Assembly (NCBI RefSeq): GCF_007752345.1
Contig: NZ_CP036299.1
Location: forward strand, 4,374,001-4,438,000
Source: Planctopirus ephydatiae
GTDB taxonomy: Bacteria > Planctomycetota > Planctomycetia > Planctomycetales > Planctomycetaceae
Direction of reading: 5' to 3'
Length of the DNA: 64,000 bases
The position numbers and the translations under genes are program-made. Of this stretch, positions 27,643-35,732 are shown piece after piece. The notes under the pieces are model-generated. The model ran no database searches. It saw only the letters and a list, made by a program, of their open reading frames with translations, and was not told the DNA's origin. Position 1 is the first letter of the stretch. Each line of letters begins with the position of its first letter.

Positions 27643-29514
27643 TCACTGGGCACCAGAGGGTGGTTTGCCGCCTGCTTCCGCGACTGCAGGGGCTGCCGGT
27701 ATGGTGGAGGGCACTCCGAGAAGTTTGGCAGCCTCGCGAAGATTGTTCTCAAAGTCCCGTTCTTCGTGGGACACCTTCGTCCTTGAGTTGCTGATCATCT
27801 TCTGCAAGCGATCGCGAACACACCACAAGTGAAGTTGCTTGTAGGGGTATTTGCGACTGGCTGAGCTCTGAAGCTTATCGACGAAATCCTTCGGATATTC
27901 TTTGGCTGTGGCCTGTGCCAGTGCTTCCCACTCACCGGCCGGCGCTTTTGTTTCTCGCAATTTCTTCACAGTTGCCAGCACCTCTTCCAACCTGGTCTGC
28001 AACTGGCGATCACTGCCCGTGCTGGCAGGTAAAAATCCCAGAGAGAAATAAATCCCCACGAGAGCCAAAAGCCCGACTGCCACAAGAGCTTTGGGAGACT
28101 TCAGGCCTGCAATGGCATCATCCAGCCATTCAGGACGCTCTGCCGCGACCTTTTTCTTTGGTGCAGGTCGGGCTGGCATGGGCCGGGAGGGAGCTGCCCC
28201 TCCAAATCCTGACGAATAATTGCTGGCTCCAGAGTTGTAAGACGCCCCCGAGCTGTAAGTCGAAGCCGCTGCTGACGAAGAATAACTCGAGGCACTTGAA
28301 TTCGAGTTTGAACTCTCGCTCGTGGCCTTCCTGGTGACTTCGGGTTCGGGCTCAGAAGCTTTTGCAGCCGGTGTTTCTTTGACAACAGCGGCTTTCGCTT
28401 CGACGCTCGCTGCTGGAATCACTGCATTAGCTGCTGAATCAGTAGACTTCGCTGCTGTTTTCGCTGTGGTGGTGGAAGCTGTGGCCGATGAAGCTGTGGC
28501 CGCAACTGCTGGCTGGGGAGTCGCAATGGCAGGAGCGACAGGTGCCGAGACGACCGGCGGAACCAGAGGTGGCATCAGACCATTGATCGTCGAGGCGAGC
28601 ACATATTGGCCGGCCTGCCCTTGACGCACATAGTCGGTGGCTGCCAACTGCCCGGCAGTTGCCCATTGTGTCAGCTGCAAGTAATCGACAGGGCCATATT
28701 CCTGACCACCGATCCAGGCGTACCAGAGATGATCGACGGGGGCAGGTGCAGCAGCTTGTGGCCACTGGGGGACAAATCCTGCCCCTGCGACAGGCATTCC
28801 ATAGGCAGGTGTCGGTGCAGCGGGGAACCCGGCATAGCCATTGACGGCTGGCCCACCAGGATAAAACGCGGGCATACCGAATGGTGGCGTGTTGCCAGTG
28901 TATCCCTGAGAGTCACTCCCCCGGCGGGTTTTCTTTTTCCGGCGGGATCGACGTGCATCGAATGATCGATCATCGTCATCCTCGTCGTCATCAAACTCAT
29001 CTCGAATACGGGATTTGGGAGCAGGTCTCGCCGATTCATGACTCGATGAAGGTTCATTCCCGGGAAATGCCTGCATTTCCTTAGAAAGTCGGCCTTCGGG
29101 GATCTTGTGCTCACCTTTTTCAAATGGGAGCACAGCCATCAATCGGCCAATTGAGCGCACTGCCCTCCACTTACCGGCCGCGCCAAGCTTGACCTCGGCA
29201 TCTGGGCCGAGTTGCCCGTCCTCGACAAAAGACTGAATTTCATCAAAGCCCATCGGGCCCATCTCTCGCCCCAACACTTTGCAATACCAGCCACTCTGTG
29301 CATCGCCAAGTCCGTCGAGGGTCGCTCGCCCTGCAGACTCCAGAGTCTGGTCCTGAGGTGAGTCAAGCACCTCTTTGAGAGTTAACCAGTGCGAGCCGGT
29401 CTCGGCTCGGACCTCATCAGTGTGCGATAACGTGCCGTTTTCCAGCAGCGTCACAAGCATTTCGTGAGGGACTGGGCCGAATTCTTCGCCAAAAAGACGG
29501 TAATACCAAGTCAT
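27643..29514 (-). CDS. GYF_2-domain membrane protein with three domain copies
   Basis: 623 aa from ATG 29514. Three GYF_2-type domains can be seen: residues 3-50 (WYYRLFGEEFGPVPHEML), about 74-123 (WYCKVLGREMGPMGFDEI) and about 262-315 (WYAWIGGQEYGPVDYLQL). Each has the W-Y, GP and a small-residue G-L/T pattern. Between the second and third lies an acidic/basic linker (DDDEDDDD, then RRSRRKKKTRR) and a Gly/Pro/Ala stretch. A Ser/Ala/Tyr low-complexity region precedes one membrane helix (ALVAVGLLALVGIYFSLGFL) near residue 490 and a C-terminal helical tail. GYF domains bind proline-rich peptides; partners are unknown. Confidence 0.82.
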   Translation of the reverse strand: MTWYYRLFGEEFGPVPHEMLVTLLENGTLSHTDEVRAETGSHWLTLKEVLDSPQDQTLESAGRATLDGLGDAQSGWYCKVLGREMGPMGFDEIQSFVEDGQLGPDAEVKLGAAGKWRAVRSIGRLMAVLPFEKGEHKIPEGRLSKEMQAFPGNEPSSSHESARPAPKSRIRDEFDDDEDDDDRSFDARRSRRKKKTRRGSDSQGYTGNTPPFGMPAFYPGGPAVNGYAGFPAAPTPAYGMPVAGAGFVPQWPQAAAPAPVDHLWYAWIGGQEYGPVDYLQLTQWATAGQLAATDYVRQGQAGQYVLASTINGLMPPLVPPVVSAPVAPAIATPQPAVAATASSATASTTTAKTAAKSTDSAANAVIPAASVEAKAAVVKETPAAKASEPEPEVTRKATSESSNSNSSASSYSSSAAASTYSSGASYNSGASNYSSGFGGAAPSRPMPARPAPKKKVAAERPEWLDDAIAGLKSPKALVAVGLLALVGIYFSLGFLPASTGSDRQLQTRLEEVLATVKKLRETKAPAGEWEALAQATAKEYPKDFVDKLQSSASRKYPYKQLHLWCVRDRLQKMISNSRTKVSHEERDFENNLREAAKLLGVPSTIPAAPAVAEAGGKPPSGAQ

Positions 29515-29755
29515 GGCAGTGAGTGTAGGCATGTACGGGGGCCATTAGTGGGCGGAGGGTCTGCTCATCACAGGCAGGTCCAGTCCACGTTTCGTAGCAT
29601 CTTATCACAAGATGCTGCACTCAACGTTTCAAGACCCAATCAATCGCCGGGCAAAAAATCCTTGAACGAATTTCGTCCCAGGAAACATTTTTTCCCATCA
29701 CTGATTGATTTCATTGTTATCTGCAAAGATTGAACCGCAACGCCAAAAACTCGCC

Positions 29756-29797
29756 TTGACGGAATACAAATGGAAAATTCACATTGAATTCCGTCAA
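29756..29797. promoter_or_regulatory. 10-bp inverted repeat with 22-base spacer
   Basis: TTGACGGAAT at 29756-29765 and its exact complement ATTCCGTCAA at 29788-29797. It lies about 240-280 bp upstream of the GYF gene start. An operator pair or a long-loop hairpin are both possible. Confidence 0.4.
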
Positions 29798-29894
29798 TTG
29801 AGTTGATCAAATACAACAAACCCCCTGAATTCAGCCGCAACCAACACTGCTCAATTGAACATCAGTAAATTTATTGACACCACATCAATGCAAA

Positions 29895-29933
29895 AGGCGA
29901 CGCGCGATTGAACACGCTGTCGCCTAGATTTTT
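29895..29933 (+). terminator. Intrinsic terminator-like hairpin without an upstream gene
   Basis: AGGCGAC at 29895-29901 pairs with GTCGCCT at 29919-29925, extended inside by GCG/CGC with one bulge, and is followed by ATTTTT at 29928-29933. This orientation would end a plus-strand transcript, but no plus-strand ORF precedes it, hinting at a small RNA. Confidence 0.45.
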
Positions 29934-30041
29934 GGCAAACTGTCGCACGGTCGATCAGGTCTATTGAGCTGACCCCAGTTCAAAACTTGTGACTGCCGGG
30001 GACATAGGACCGGTCGTGGCCACAGTCTTTCGTGTGTTTCT

Positions 30042-30416
30042 TCAGTCCCTGACGTATTTCACGGTGACATTCGAGCGGATTCCACCCCGAGGCGTGAACT
30101 GTGCAACGACTTCCAGACTCCTCGGAGAAGTCGTTGCCACCAGATCATCCAGAATCATATTCGTAACCTGCTCGTAAAACGCCCCATGATTGCGGAACGC
30201 CTGCAGATAGAGCTTGAGAGACTTCAATTCGAAACATTTTTCGTCTGGCACATAGGTAATTACCAGAGTGCCATAATCTGGCTGTCCGGTCTTTGGGCAG
30301 AGCGACGTGAACTCTGGACAAATCGTTTCAATCGAGTAGTCACGCTGCGGAAAGGGATTCGGAAACGTCTCAAGAATCCCCAGAAACTCGGAAGGCATAA
30401 ACTTACTTTCAGACAA
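30042..30416 (-). CDS. queF: NADPH-dependent 7-cyano-7-deazaguanine reductase QueF
   Basis: 124 aa, the short (type I) form. It reduces preQ0 to preQ1 in queuosine biosynthesis. The covalent Cys is C40 in [18 protein letters not shown], followed by the conserved Asp47; [20 protein letters not shown] is the QueF NADPH/substrate motif. No other queuosine gene is nearby and no preQ1 riboswitch was recognised in the short leader. It is downstream of two tatA genes on the same strand, 71 bp from the nearer. Confidence 0.95.
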   Translation of the reverse strand: MSESKFMPSEFLGILETFPNPFPQRDYSIETICPEFTSLCPKTGQPDYGTLVITYVPDEKCFELKSLKLYLQAFRNHGAFYEQVTNMILDDLVATTSPRSLEVVAQFTPRGGIRSNVTVKYVRD

Positions 30417-30487
30417 AATAGCTTGATATCCAACGATTGATCACTGAAATCTGGCGCCCAACTTTCCCAAATAAAGTCGCTTTTCCG

Positions 30488-30760
30488 TCAAGCGGGTGGT
30501 TCGGAGGGAGGAGTAAATTTGGGAGCGCTGGAGACGACTGGCTCGTCATCGTCCTTGGCTAATGGCCGGGACGTTTTCGAACTCTCCGGCTGAGTATAGA
30601 CAGTACTCTGAATATCGTCCGTCATACCGGCCATGCCTTTTTTGAATTCTGTCAGCCCTTTCCCCAGACTGCGAGCGACTTCGGGCAAGCGCTTGCCGAA
30701 CAATAGGAGAGCGATGATCCCCACGACCATCATTTCCTGCCAACCAGGTGCACCAAACAT
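30488..30760 (-). CDS. tatA: Twin-arginine translocase subunit TatA-like (copy 1)
   Basis: 90 aa. A short N-terminal membrane helix (MMVVGIIALLLFGKRLPEVARSLGKGLTEFKKG, read in two parts around the FG hinge) leads into an amphipathic helix and a charged, Pro/Ser-rich tail. The FGKRLPE hinge is the TatA/TatE pattern. It forms the pore-like part of the Tat export system. tatC is not in the window. A second tatA lies 183 bp upstream on the same strand. Confidence 0.9.
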   Translation of the reverse strand: MFGAPGWQEMMVVGIIALLLFGKRLPEVARSLGKGLTEFKKGMAGMTDDIQSTVYTQPESSKTSRPLAKDDDEPVVSSAPKFTPPSEPPA

Positions 30761-30943
30761 TATTCAAATCCTCGCTGATGATATTCGTGCGTTGTCTAAC
30801 ACCCAGATCTACGACAATCGCTGGTGATCAAAGCTGTTCAAAGTCAGCGGCCCACAACGCGGTTCAACCAGGGTTCCGCCAAGTTTGTGGGCTTAGGCGA
30901 GCCTGGCAGTCAACATTCAAAAAATCGCTGGTTGACTTCTTAA

Positions 30944-31126
30944 TCAGACTTTCGCTTCCCGATCGTCGATCTTCTCGGGCTCCTGTTCTGCCTCCTTGGC
31001 CCCCTTCTTGAACTCCGTGATGCTTTGCCCCAATGATCGCATCACGCTGGGAAGCCTGTTCCCGAAGAGGAGCAGGACAATCCCTAAAACAACCAGCAAT
31101 TCCCATCCACCGGGCAGACCGAACAT
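30944..31126 (-). CDS. tatA: Twin-arginine translocase subunit TatA-like (copy 2)
   Basis: 60 aa, a minimal TatA: MFGLPGGWELLVVLGIVLLL, then FGNRLPSVMRSLGQSITEFKKG and a short acidic tail. The start is preceded by CGGAG-rich sequence (ATCCGGAG). Same orientation as copy 1 and clearly homologous in the first 45 residues. In planctomycetes several TatA paralogues are common; one may act as TatB, which cannot be decided here. Confidence 0.9.
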   Translation of the reverse strand: MFGLPGGWELLVVLGIVLLLFGNRLPSVMRSLGQSITEFKKGAKEAEQEPEKIDDREAKV

Positions 31127-31629
31127 GATTTTCTCCGGATCAACCTCTCAGCAATTCGGAACAAACGTCCATAAAGCTCTGAGGTGTCTAACTTTGTAAC
31201 GAAAGGCGACATTGCGGAAAGTGTTGCTGGGCAGCGATCTCGATCTCGGCTTCATCACCTGAGAAGCCAATTCAGCCCGCCTGTAGAACAATATTCACGC
31301 ATTAAACTGATGATACGTCGGAGGAGCCGGATGCGGGAGTCACTTCTCTGCATTAGCAAATCAGTACTGACAACTCAGTACTCATGACTCGATGCCCACG
31401 ACAAAACAATCCCAGCGACGCTGATCCGAGCTACTTTGAGCTCTGGTTTCCACGAAGACGTGCGGCACACTTCGCCACATCGCACGCGGCTTATTTCCTA
31501 AATTATCACTTTGAGCATAGGGAAAGTCAATCTTGAGCCTCGGGACGTCGGTCACTTCAGGGATTTCACTGGACGTACCACATCACTGGCACTGCGGACT
31601 CTCGCCTCATTTCAACGACTTTTTGAGGT
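31127..31629. other. Intergenic region upstream of the second tatA
   Basis: About 500 bp without a credible gene on either strand. A short direct repeat (CAGTACT, twice around 31366-31382) is the only structure noticed. The tatA promoter should lie in its left part, but no convincing -35/-10 pair was identified. Confidence 0.4.
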
Positions 31630-31667
31630 GTATAAAAGAAAATGGGCACCGGTATGAAACCGGTGCC
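31630..31667 (-). terminator. Intrinsic terminator of the YTV gene
   Basis: GGCACCGGT and ACCGGTGCC form a perfect 9-bp stem with a 5-base loop (31645-31667). Read on the minus strand it is followed by ATTTTCTTTTAT, a good T-tract. It lies about 60 bp after the stop of the minus-strand gene at 31728. Confidence 0.85.
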
Positions 31668-31727
31668 GCGGGGGTTTGGGGGGGACATTTCAACACGAAC
31701 AGAGGGGACAGGCATGGGGTGCCTGGG

Positions 31728-32987
31728 TTAGCGATCCGCATCAACCATGGAGATGGTCGAAGAAACGGCCGCAGGAGGGGTTTCAGAATTCGATGATCGA
31801 GCGACCCAGCGTTGGGCTCGAACAATCGAAGGTGTTTCAGCAGGCTTCGCCGCAGCGTGGCGAGCAACAATTCGTGGCTCTTCCTGATCCAGCACATTCG
31901 TCAGAGACGCTGTCATGACAGCTCCCTTCGATTTGGGTGAAACAGGTTCTGTTTTCGGAGGCTGTGGAACCTCGGCTGTGGGACCGTTCAGCAATGTGGG
32001 CTGAGGCTGCACAGGCAGACTGATTTTACTGGCCGGTAGACCACCACTGGATGTGCGATTGTCTGGACGATCAGGATTGGCTCGTTCCAGATTGTCTTTG
32101 GTGGCACTGCGAGTACGAATATCAGTAGCGGAACGCGAGAAGTTAGGGTCAGCCGTCGGTGCCAGAACTGTCTGTGAACCCCAGACCGGGCCCCAGGCAG
32201 TGGCGGTGCCGCCCATCGGGGCAAACGCCATCTGGCTGCCAATAGGCACGGTTCGCATCACAGTGACAGGCCGCATGGCGGTCACTTCTTCATCGACATA
32301 CCGCACTTCGTTCACAGCCACTTTTCGAGTCGATTGCTTGGCCACCATGGTGGTGACGTTGTAAGCGACCTGACGAGTTCCCTGGACAGCGACCTGGCGG
32401 GTCACTGGCACAGTCTGGACACAAGTCCGGGCCACATACTCCCGCTGTGCCGTGTAGCGGGGTGTAAAGGCTGAACCGATCTGATGAGTGGTTCGATTCC
32501 ACCAGCCAGTCATACCTGGGCGACTATCGACTTCGCAGGGCGATGGTCGGCAGTTGGGCTGATAGCGTGTCACCCAGTAACCCATGTTCTTGGTCTGGGT
32601 TCGCATTTCCGTCACGTTCTGATAGGAAACCGTCGGGACTTCACATGTCTTCTGTTCTGTCACAGGGACATATTCAGTCACCGGCTGTTCGACATAACGG
32701 GTTTCAACAATTGGTCGTCTGACAGTCTGCTTGACCTGCTGGAATTCGGTCACAGGAACTGTCTGATAGCAGGTTTGCATAATCGGCTGCTGCACCACTT
32801 CACAAGTGGAAACAGGAGCACAGGGACTGCAACTCGCCGATTGGAACATCGGCGGTGGTGCCCAGCTCGAAGCACCTGTGTTACAGGTACTGCAGCCAGA
32901 GTTACCTCCAAACCATTGTGCGTGGGCACTGGCGTGTGGAGCAAGAACAGCAAGCGTGGCCCAAAGGGCAATAGAAAAACGAGGCAT
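31728..32987 (-). CDS. YTV-type cysteine-rich cell-surface protein
   Basis: 419 aa. A signal peptide ends at HAHA|QW. The mature protein begins with Cys pairs (GCSTCNTG, CSPCAP, STCEV) and continues with many short strands of the type P-V-T-x-x-x-V and Y-V-E-x-P-V-T, as in YTVPVT-like repeats (QTVPVTEF, VETRYVEQPVTEYVPVTEQ, CVQTVPVTRQVAVQGTR). This is the pattern of the planctomycete YTV family, secreted proteins thought to be part of the cell wall and cross-linked through cysteines. The last 160 residues are Pro/Ser/Thr-rich and disordered. AGGAAGG precedes the ATG, and a clear terminator follows the gene. Confidence 0.82.
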   Translation of the reverse strand: MPRFSIALWATLAVLAPHASAHAQWFGGNSGCSTCNTGASSWAPPPMFQSASCSPCAPVSTCEVVQQPIMQTCYQTVPVTEFQQVKQTVRRPIVETRYVEQPVTEYVPVTEQKTCEVPTVSYQNVTEMRTQTKNMGYWVTRYQPNCRPSPCEVDSRPGMTGWWNRTTHQIGSAFTPRYTAQREYVARTCVQTVPVTRQVAVQGTRQVAYNVTTMVAKQSTRKVAVNEVRYVDEEVTAMRPVTVMRTVPIGSQMAFAPMGGTATAWGPVWGSQTVLAPTADPNFSRSATDIRTRSATKDNLERANPDRPDNRTSSGGLPASKISLPVQPQPTLLNGPTAEVPQPPKTEPVSPKSKGAVMTASLTNVLDQEEPRIVARHAAAKPAETPSIVRAQRWVARSSNSETPPAAVSSTISMVDADR

Positions 32988-33603
32988 GGGTACCTTCCTG
33001 TGAAGGAAAGAACAGAACGGTGCCGGAAAAGCGAGACAGGTGTCGCGAGGGGGAGGCGAGAAAAACCTCAGATGCCTGAGGCAGAAGAGTGCACGCTGCC
33101 AGGATTCATTCCGGCCGGCAAACCCACCACAGGTATTGAGTCACACATCGTGGTCGAACTCCCGTTGTCATCCATGACTAGTGGCGTTCGCGTTGTGTGT
33201 GGGAGGTTTGTAGGTGAAGCCTTCAAGCAGGTCAAGATGTTCCGGCAAGAACTTCCGAACTTCTAAAAATCGGCTGTTTTCAAGCGAAAACATGAACTTT
33301 TTGCCTGCATAAGCTTCAGCACTTTCCGCCAGAGCTCAAATTTTTCTGCCATTTTCTGCCGATGGTTTGCCCAATCAGCAGCACATCATTCAGAATTCAT
33401 TGAAGTTCAATTCGCTGAGCATGATTTCTCGAATTGAACAGACTGGTTTGGTTGGAAGTTGGGATTTGACAAAGAGATGAGCATGCGAGCCACTGAGCTG
33501 AGTGTCTGACGCGATGCTGTGGAAGACTGGTACATTCCGTAAGCACTTCATGGACCCGACTTGGAAATACTTGAGCGTTGGCCCCAGGAACTGGTGAATT
33601 GAC
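32988..33603. other. Intergenic region between the YTV gene and fmt
   Basis: About 616 bp between divergent genes. No ORF here looks coding. It carries the leader of the YTV gene and one copy of the TTCCGTAAG repeat (33529-33556). A small GTTTTC/GAAAAC hairpin lies near 33276-33291. No further structure was recognised. Confidence 0.4.
33529..33556. repeat. TTCCGTAAG repeat (family C, copy 1)
   Basis: GGTACATTCCGTAAG followed by CACTTCATGGACC. It matches copies at 60435-60463 and 51651-51680. The ends GGT and ACC are inverted, as in the other two copies. Intergenic, upstream of fmt. Confidence 0.6.
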
Positions 33604-34608
33604 ATGAAATCATTGCGAATTGCTTTTCTGGGGACAGGGCCATTAGCTCGACCGGTCTTTGAAGCCCTGCGCGAATCACCACACCACCAGGTCGTCGCAA
33701 TGATCACGCAACCTTCCAGAACAGGACGTGGTCATCATCAGCACGAGAACCCGCTCATTGGTTTAGCTGAAGAGCGGAACATTCCGGTCTTCCAACCTTC
33801 ACGCATTCGTGATGCCGAGCATGCCACCTGGCTCAAAGAACTGGATCTCGACCTGTCTGTGGTGGCGGCTTACGGCCAGATTCTGTCACGGGAGATTCTC
33901 GATCTGCCTCGTCTGGGGACCATCAATGTCCACGCCTCGCTGCTTCCCAAGTACCGCGGTGCGACACCGATTCATGCAGCTGTCCTGTCCGGTGATGAAG
34001 TGGCGGGAGTGACCATAATTCGCCTTGTCCCGAAGCTCGATGCGGGCCCCATGCTGGGTGTTGATCAACTCCAGGTTGATGCCCAGGAGACCACAGGTTC
34101 ACTCGAAGCACGTCTGGCGCAACTGGCCGTTCCATTAACACTGCGTGTCGTCGATCAACTGGCTATGGGGGAGGCTCAGGAAACCTTACAGGATGAGACT
34201 CTCGCCACGCATGTCGGCAAGCTCACCAAACAACATGGCCTGATCGACTGGTCTAAACCCGCTATAGACATCGAACGACATATTCGAGGGATGCAGCCCT
34301 GGCCCGGCCCACAGACGATGCTCTTTTCTGAAGGGAAAGCTCCGCTGCGCTTGTCCATCCTGCAGGGCGCTGTGATCTCTTCATCCGCGATGAATTTATC
34401 GTCTGCAGAGTCGTCGACAGAACAAACAGCACCGGGTCAACTCGGTTCGGAATCGAGTCGACTTTTTGTGCAAACGGGCGACCATCGGCTGGAAATTCTC
34501 TCTTTGCAACCGGAAGGCAAGCGAGCCATGTCGGCTGCCGAATATCTTCGAGGACGTCCCGTCAAACCTGGCGATTGCCTGGGTTCGCCCGTAATCACTT
34601 CTGAATGA
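33604..34608 (+). CDS. fmt: Methionyl-tRNA formyltransferase
   Basis: 334 aa. Transfers a formyl group from 10-formyl-THF to initiator Met-tRNA. The N-terminus (LRIAFLGTGPLARPVFEAL) is the usual first strand; the catalytic block NVHASLLPKYRGATPIHAAVLSGD contains the Asn-His-Asp set together with the downstream D in LDAGPML. The C-terminal OB-like domain contains RGMQPWPGP and ends with RPVKPGD. A Ser/Thr-rich insertion of about 25 residues occurs late in the C-terminal domain. No def gene is adjacent in the window. Confidence 0.95.
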   Translation: MKSLRIAFLGTGPLARPVFEALRESPHHQVVAMITQPSRTGRGHHQHENPLIGLAEERNIPVFQPSRIRDAEHATWLKELDLDLSVVAAYGQILSREILDLPRLGTINVHASLLPKYRGATPIHAAVLSGDEVAGVTIIRLVPKLDAGPMLGVDQLQVDAQETTGSLEARLAQLAVPLTLRVVDQLAMGEAQETLQDETLATHVGKLTKQHGLIDWSKPAIDIERHIRGMQPWPGPQTMLFSEGKAPLRLSILQGAVISSSAMNLSSAESSTEQTAPGQLGSESSRLFVQTGDHRLEILSLQPEGKRAMSAAEYLRGRPVKPGDCLGSPVITSE

Positions 34609-34728
34609 GTGTTTCCGAGTCGATGACTTATTGGGTGGCGCAAACCCAACACCTATCGCTACTCTTCCGGGTATGGTATCGAATGGGGAAGATGCGATTC
34701 TTTGTCAAGCCACACCGGAAGATCACTT

Positions 34729-35679
34729 ATGAACCTGTTGACGACTCTGGCTGGATCAATGCTGGAAGGCTTTTTTCCTGCCGGTTGGGATCTCGCTCGA
34801 ATCGATGCCTGTGTCGATGCTGACCCGGCGACCATTACCCGGCGGCAGCCGTGGTGGCATAAATCATTCCAGCCGATCGAGTGCGTTTCCCAAGGCGATT
34901 TCGACACTTTTATGGGCCACGAGATTGCCCAGACGATTCGCCGTGCGAAAGAAGCCGGCCGGAAGTTATCGATCATTCTGCCTGTAGGCCCCATGGGGAT
35001 GTATCGCTGGGCAGTTTACTTCCTCAAGGAGTGGAACGTCTCGTGCGAACACGTCTATGGCTTCAACATGGACGAATGGAGCGATGCTTCAGGAAATACG
35101 TTACCCGCCACTGATCCGGGCGCTTTTCAGTTTGCCATGGAGCAGGCTTTCTATGGTCCTTTAGGAAAGTTGACCGTTCCGAAAAAGCAAAGGAACTTCG
35201 CGACTCGTAAGAACCTGCTCAGTTATGCCGAAAAACTGGGCGAATTGAAATCTCAAGGGGCCATGCATGTCGTGGTCTTTGGCGTGGGCCGAGTCTGCCA
35301 TATTGCTTTCTGGGAGCCTCACTTTGCTGGCGAATATGACAGTGACACCGAGTGGAAAGCGCAAACCCATCGCCTGGGTGCCAGACTGCATCCTCTCACC
35401 ATCGAACAGAATGCTCTGACCAGCTTCAAGAGCCGCACGACGCTGGTACCGGCCTTTGCCAATACCATTGGCCCAGCACTGTTCCTCGGGGCTGACCATA
35501 TCATTGGCGGAGCAGATGGCATCTTTTCGCGCGGCATGCAATGGCAGGGTCTTTCTCTCTGGATGACCTTTCGCCATGCTCCCACCCCCTGGATTCCATC
35601 GACTTACATGACGACTCAACCCGGAAAATTTTTCTTCCTCAATGAACTTGCGGGCCCTCTCACTGCCGAATGCCACTAG
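34729..35679 (+). CDS. NagB-family sugar-phosphate isomerase/deaminase-like protein
   Basis: 316 aa from ATG 34729 (GGAAG upstream). The fold blocks of glucosamine-6-phosphate deaminase can be followed: [20 protein letters not shown] for the phosphate loop, [11 protein letters not shown] for the conserved Asp-Glu, and [17 protein letters not shown] in place of the usual GxGxDGHIAFNEP. The missing canonical DGH (here GRVCH) means the classical catalytic Asp is changed, so strict GlcN6P deaminase activity is doubtful. It starts 120 bp after fmt on the same strand. Confidence 0.75.
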   Translation: MNLLTTLAGSMLEGFFPAGWDLARIDACVDADPATITRRQPWWHKSFQPIECVSQGDFDTFMGHEIAQTIRRAKEAGRKLSIILPVGPMGMYRWAVYFLKEWNVSCEHVYGFNMDEWSDASGNTLPATDPGAFQFAMEQAFYGPLGKLTVPKKQRNFATRKNLLSYAEKLGELKSQGAMHVVVFGVGRVCHIAFWEPHFAGEYDSDTEWKAQTHRLGARLHPLTIEQNALTSFKSRTTLVPAFANTIGPALFLGADHIIGGADGIFSRGMQWQGLSLWMTFRHAPTPWIPSTYMTTQPGKFFFLNELAGPLTAECH

Positions 35680-35732
35680 GACACGAACAAACTTCACCCA
35701 GCTCAAATACCTGACACTCAAGAGTTACTCTC

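Larger units (their letters stand above)
29515..30041. other. AT-rich intergenic region between the GYF gene and queF
   Basis: About 527 bp without an ORF that looks coding and visibly richer in A and T than the flanking genes. It should contain the promoter of the minus-strand GYF gene. It also carries an inverted repeat (29756-29797) and a plus-strand terminator-like hairpin (29895-29933) that serves no annotated plus-strand gene. Confidence 0.5.

Noticed and set aside
29874-29897. TTGACA before the orphan terminator as a promoter for a small RNA
   Set aside because: Seventeen bases downstream there is GCGACG, not a -10 element.
31366-31382. CAGTACT direct repeat as part of a CRISPR or attachment site
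   Set aside because: Two short copies only, with no regular spacing, no integrase and no cas gene nearby.
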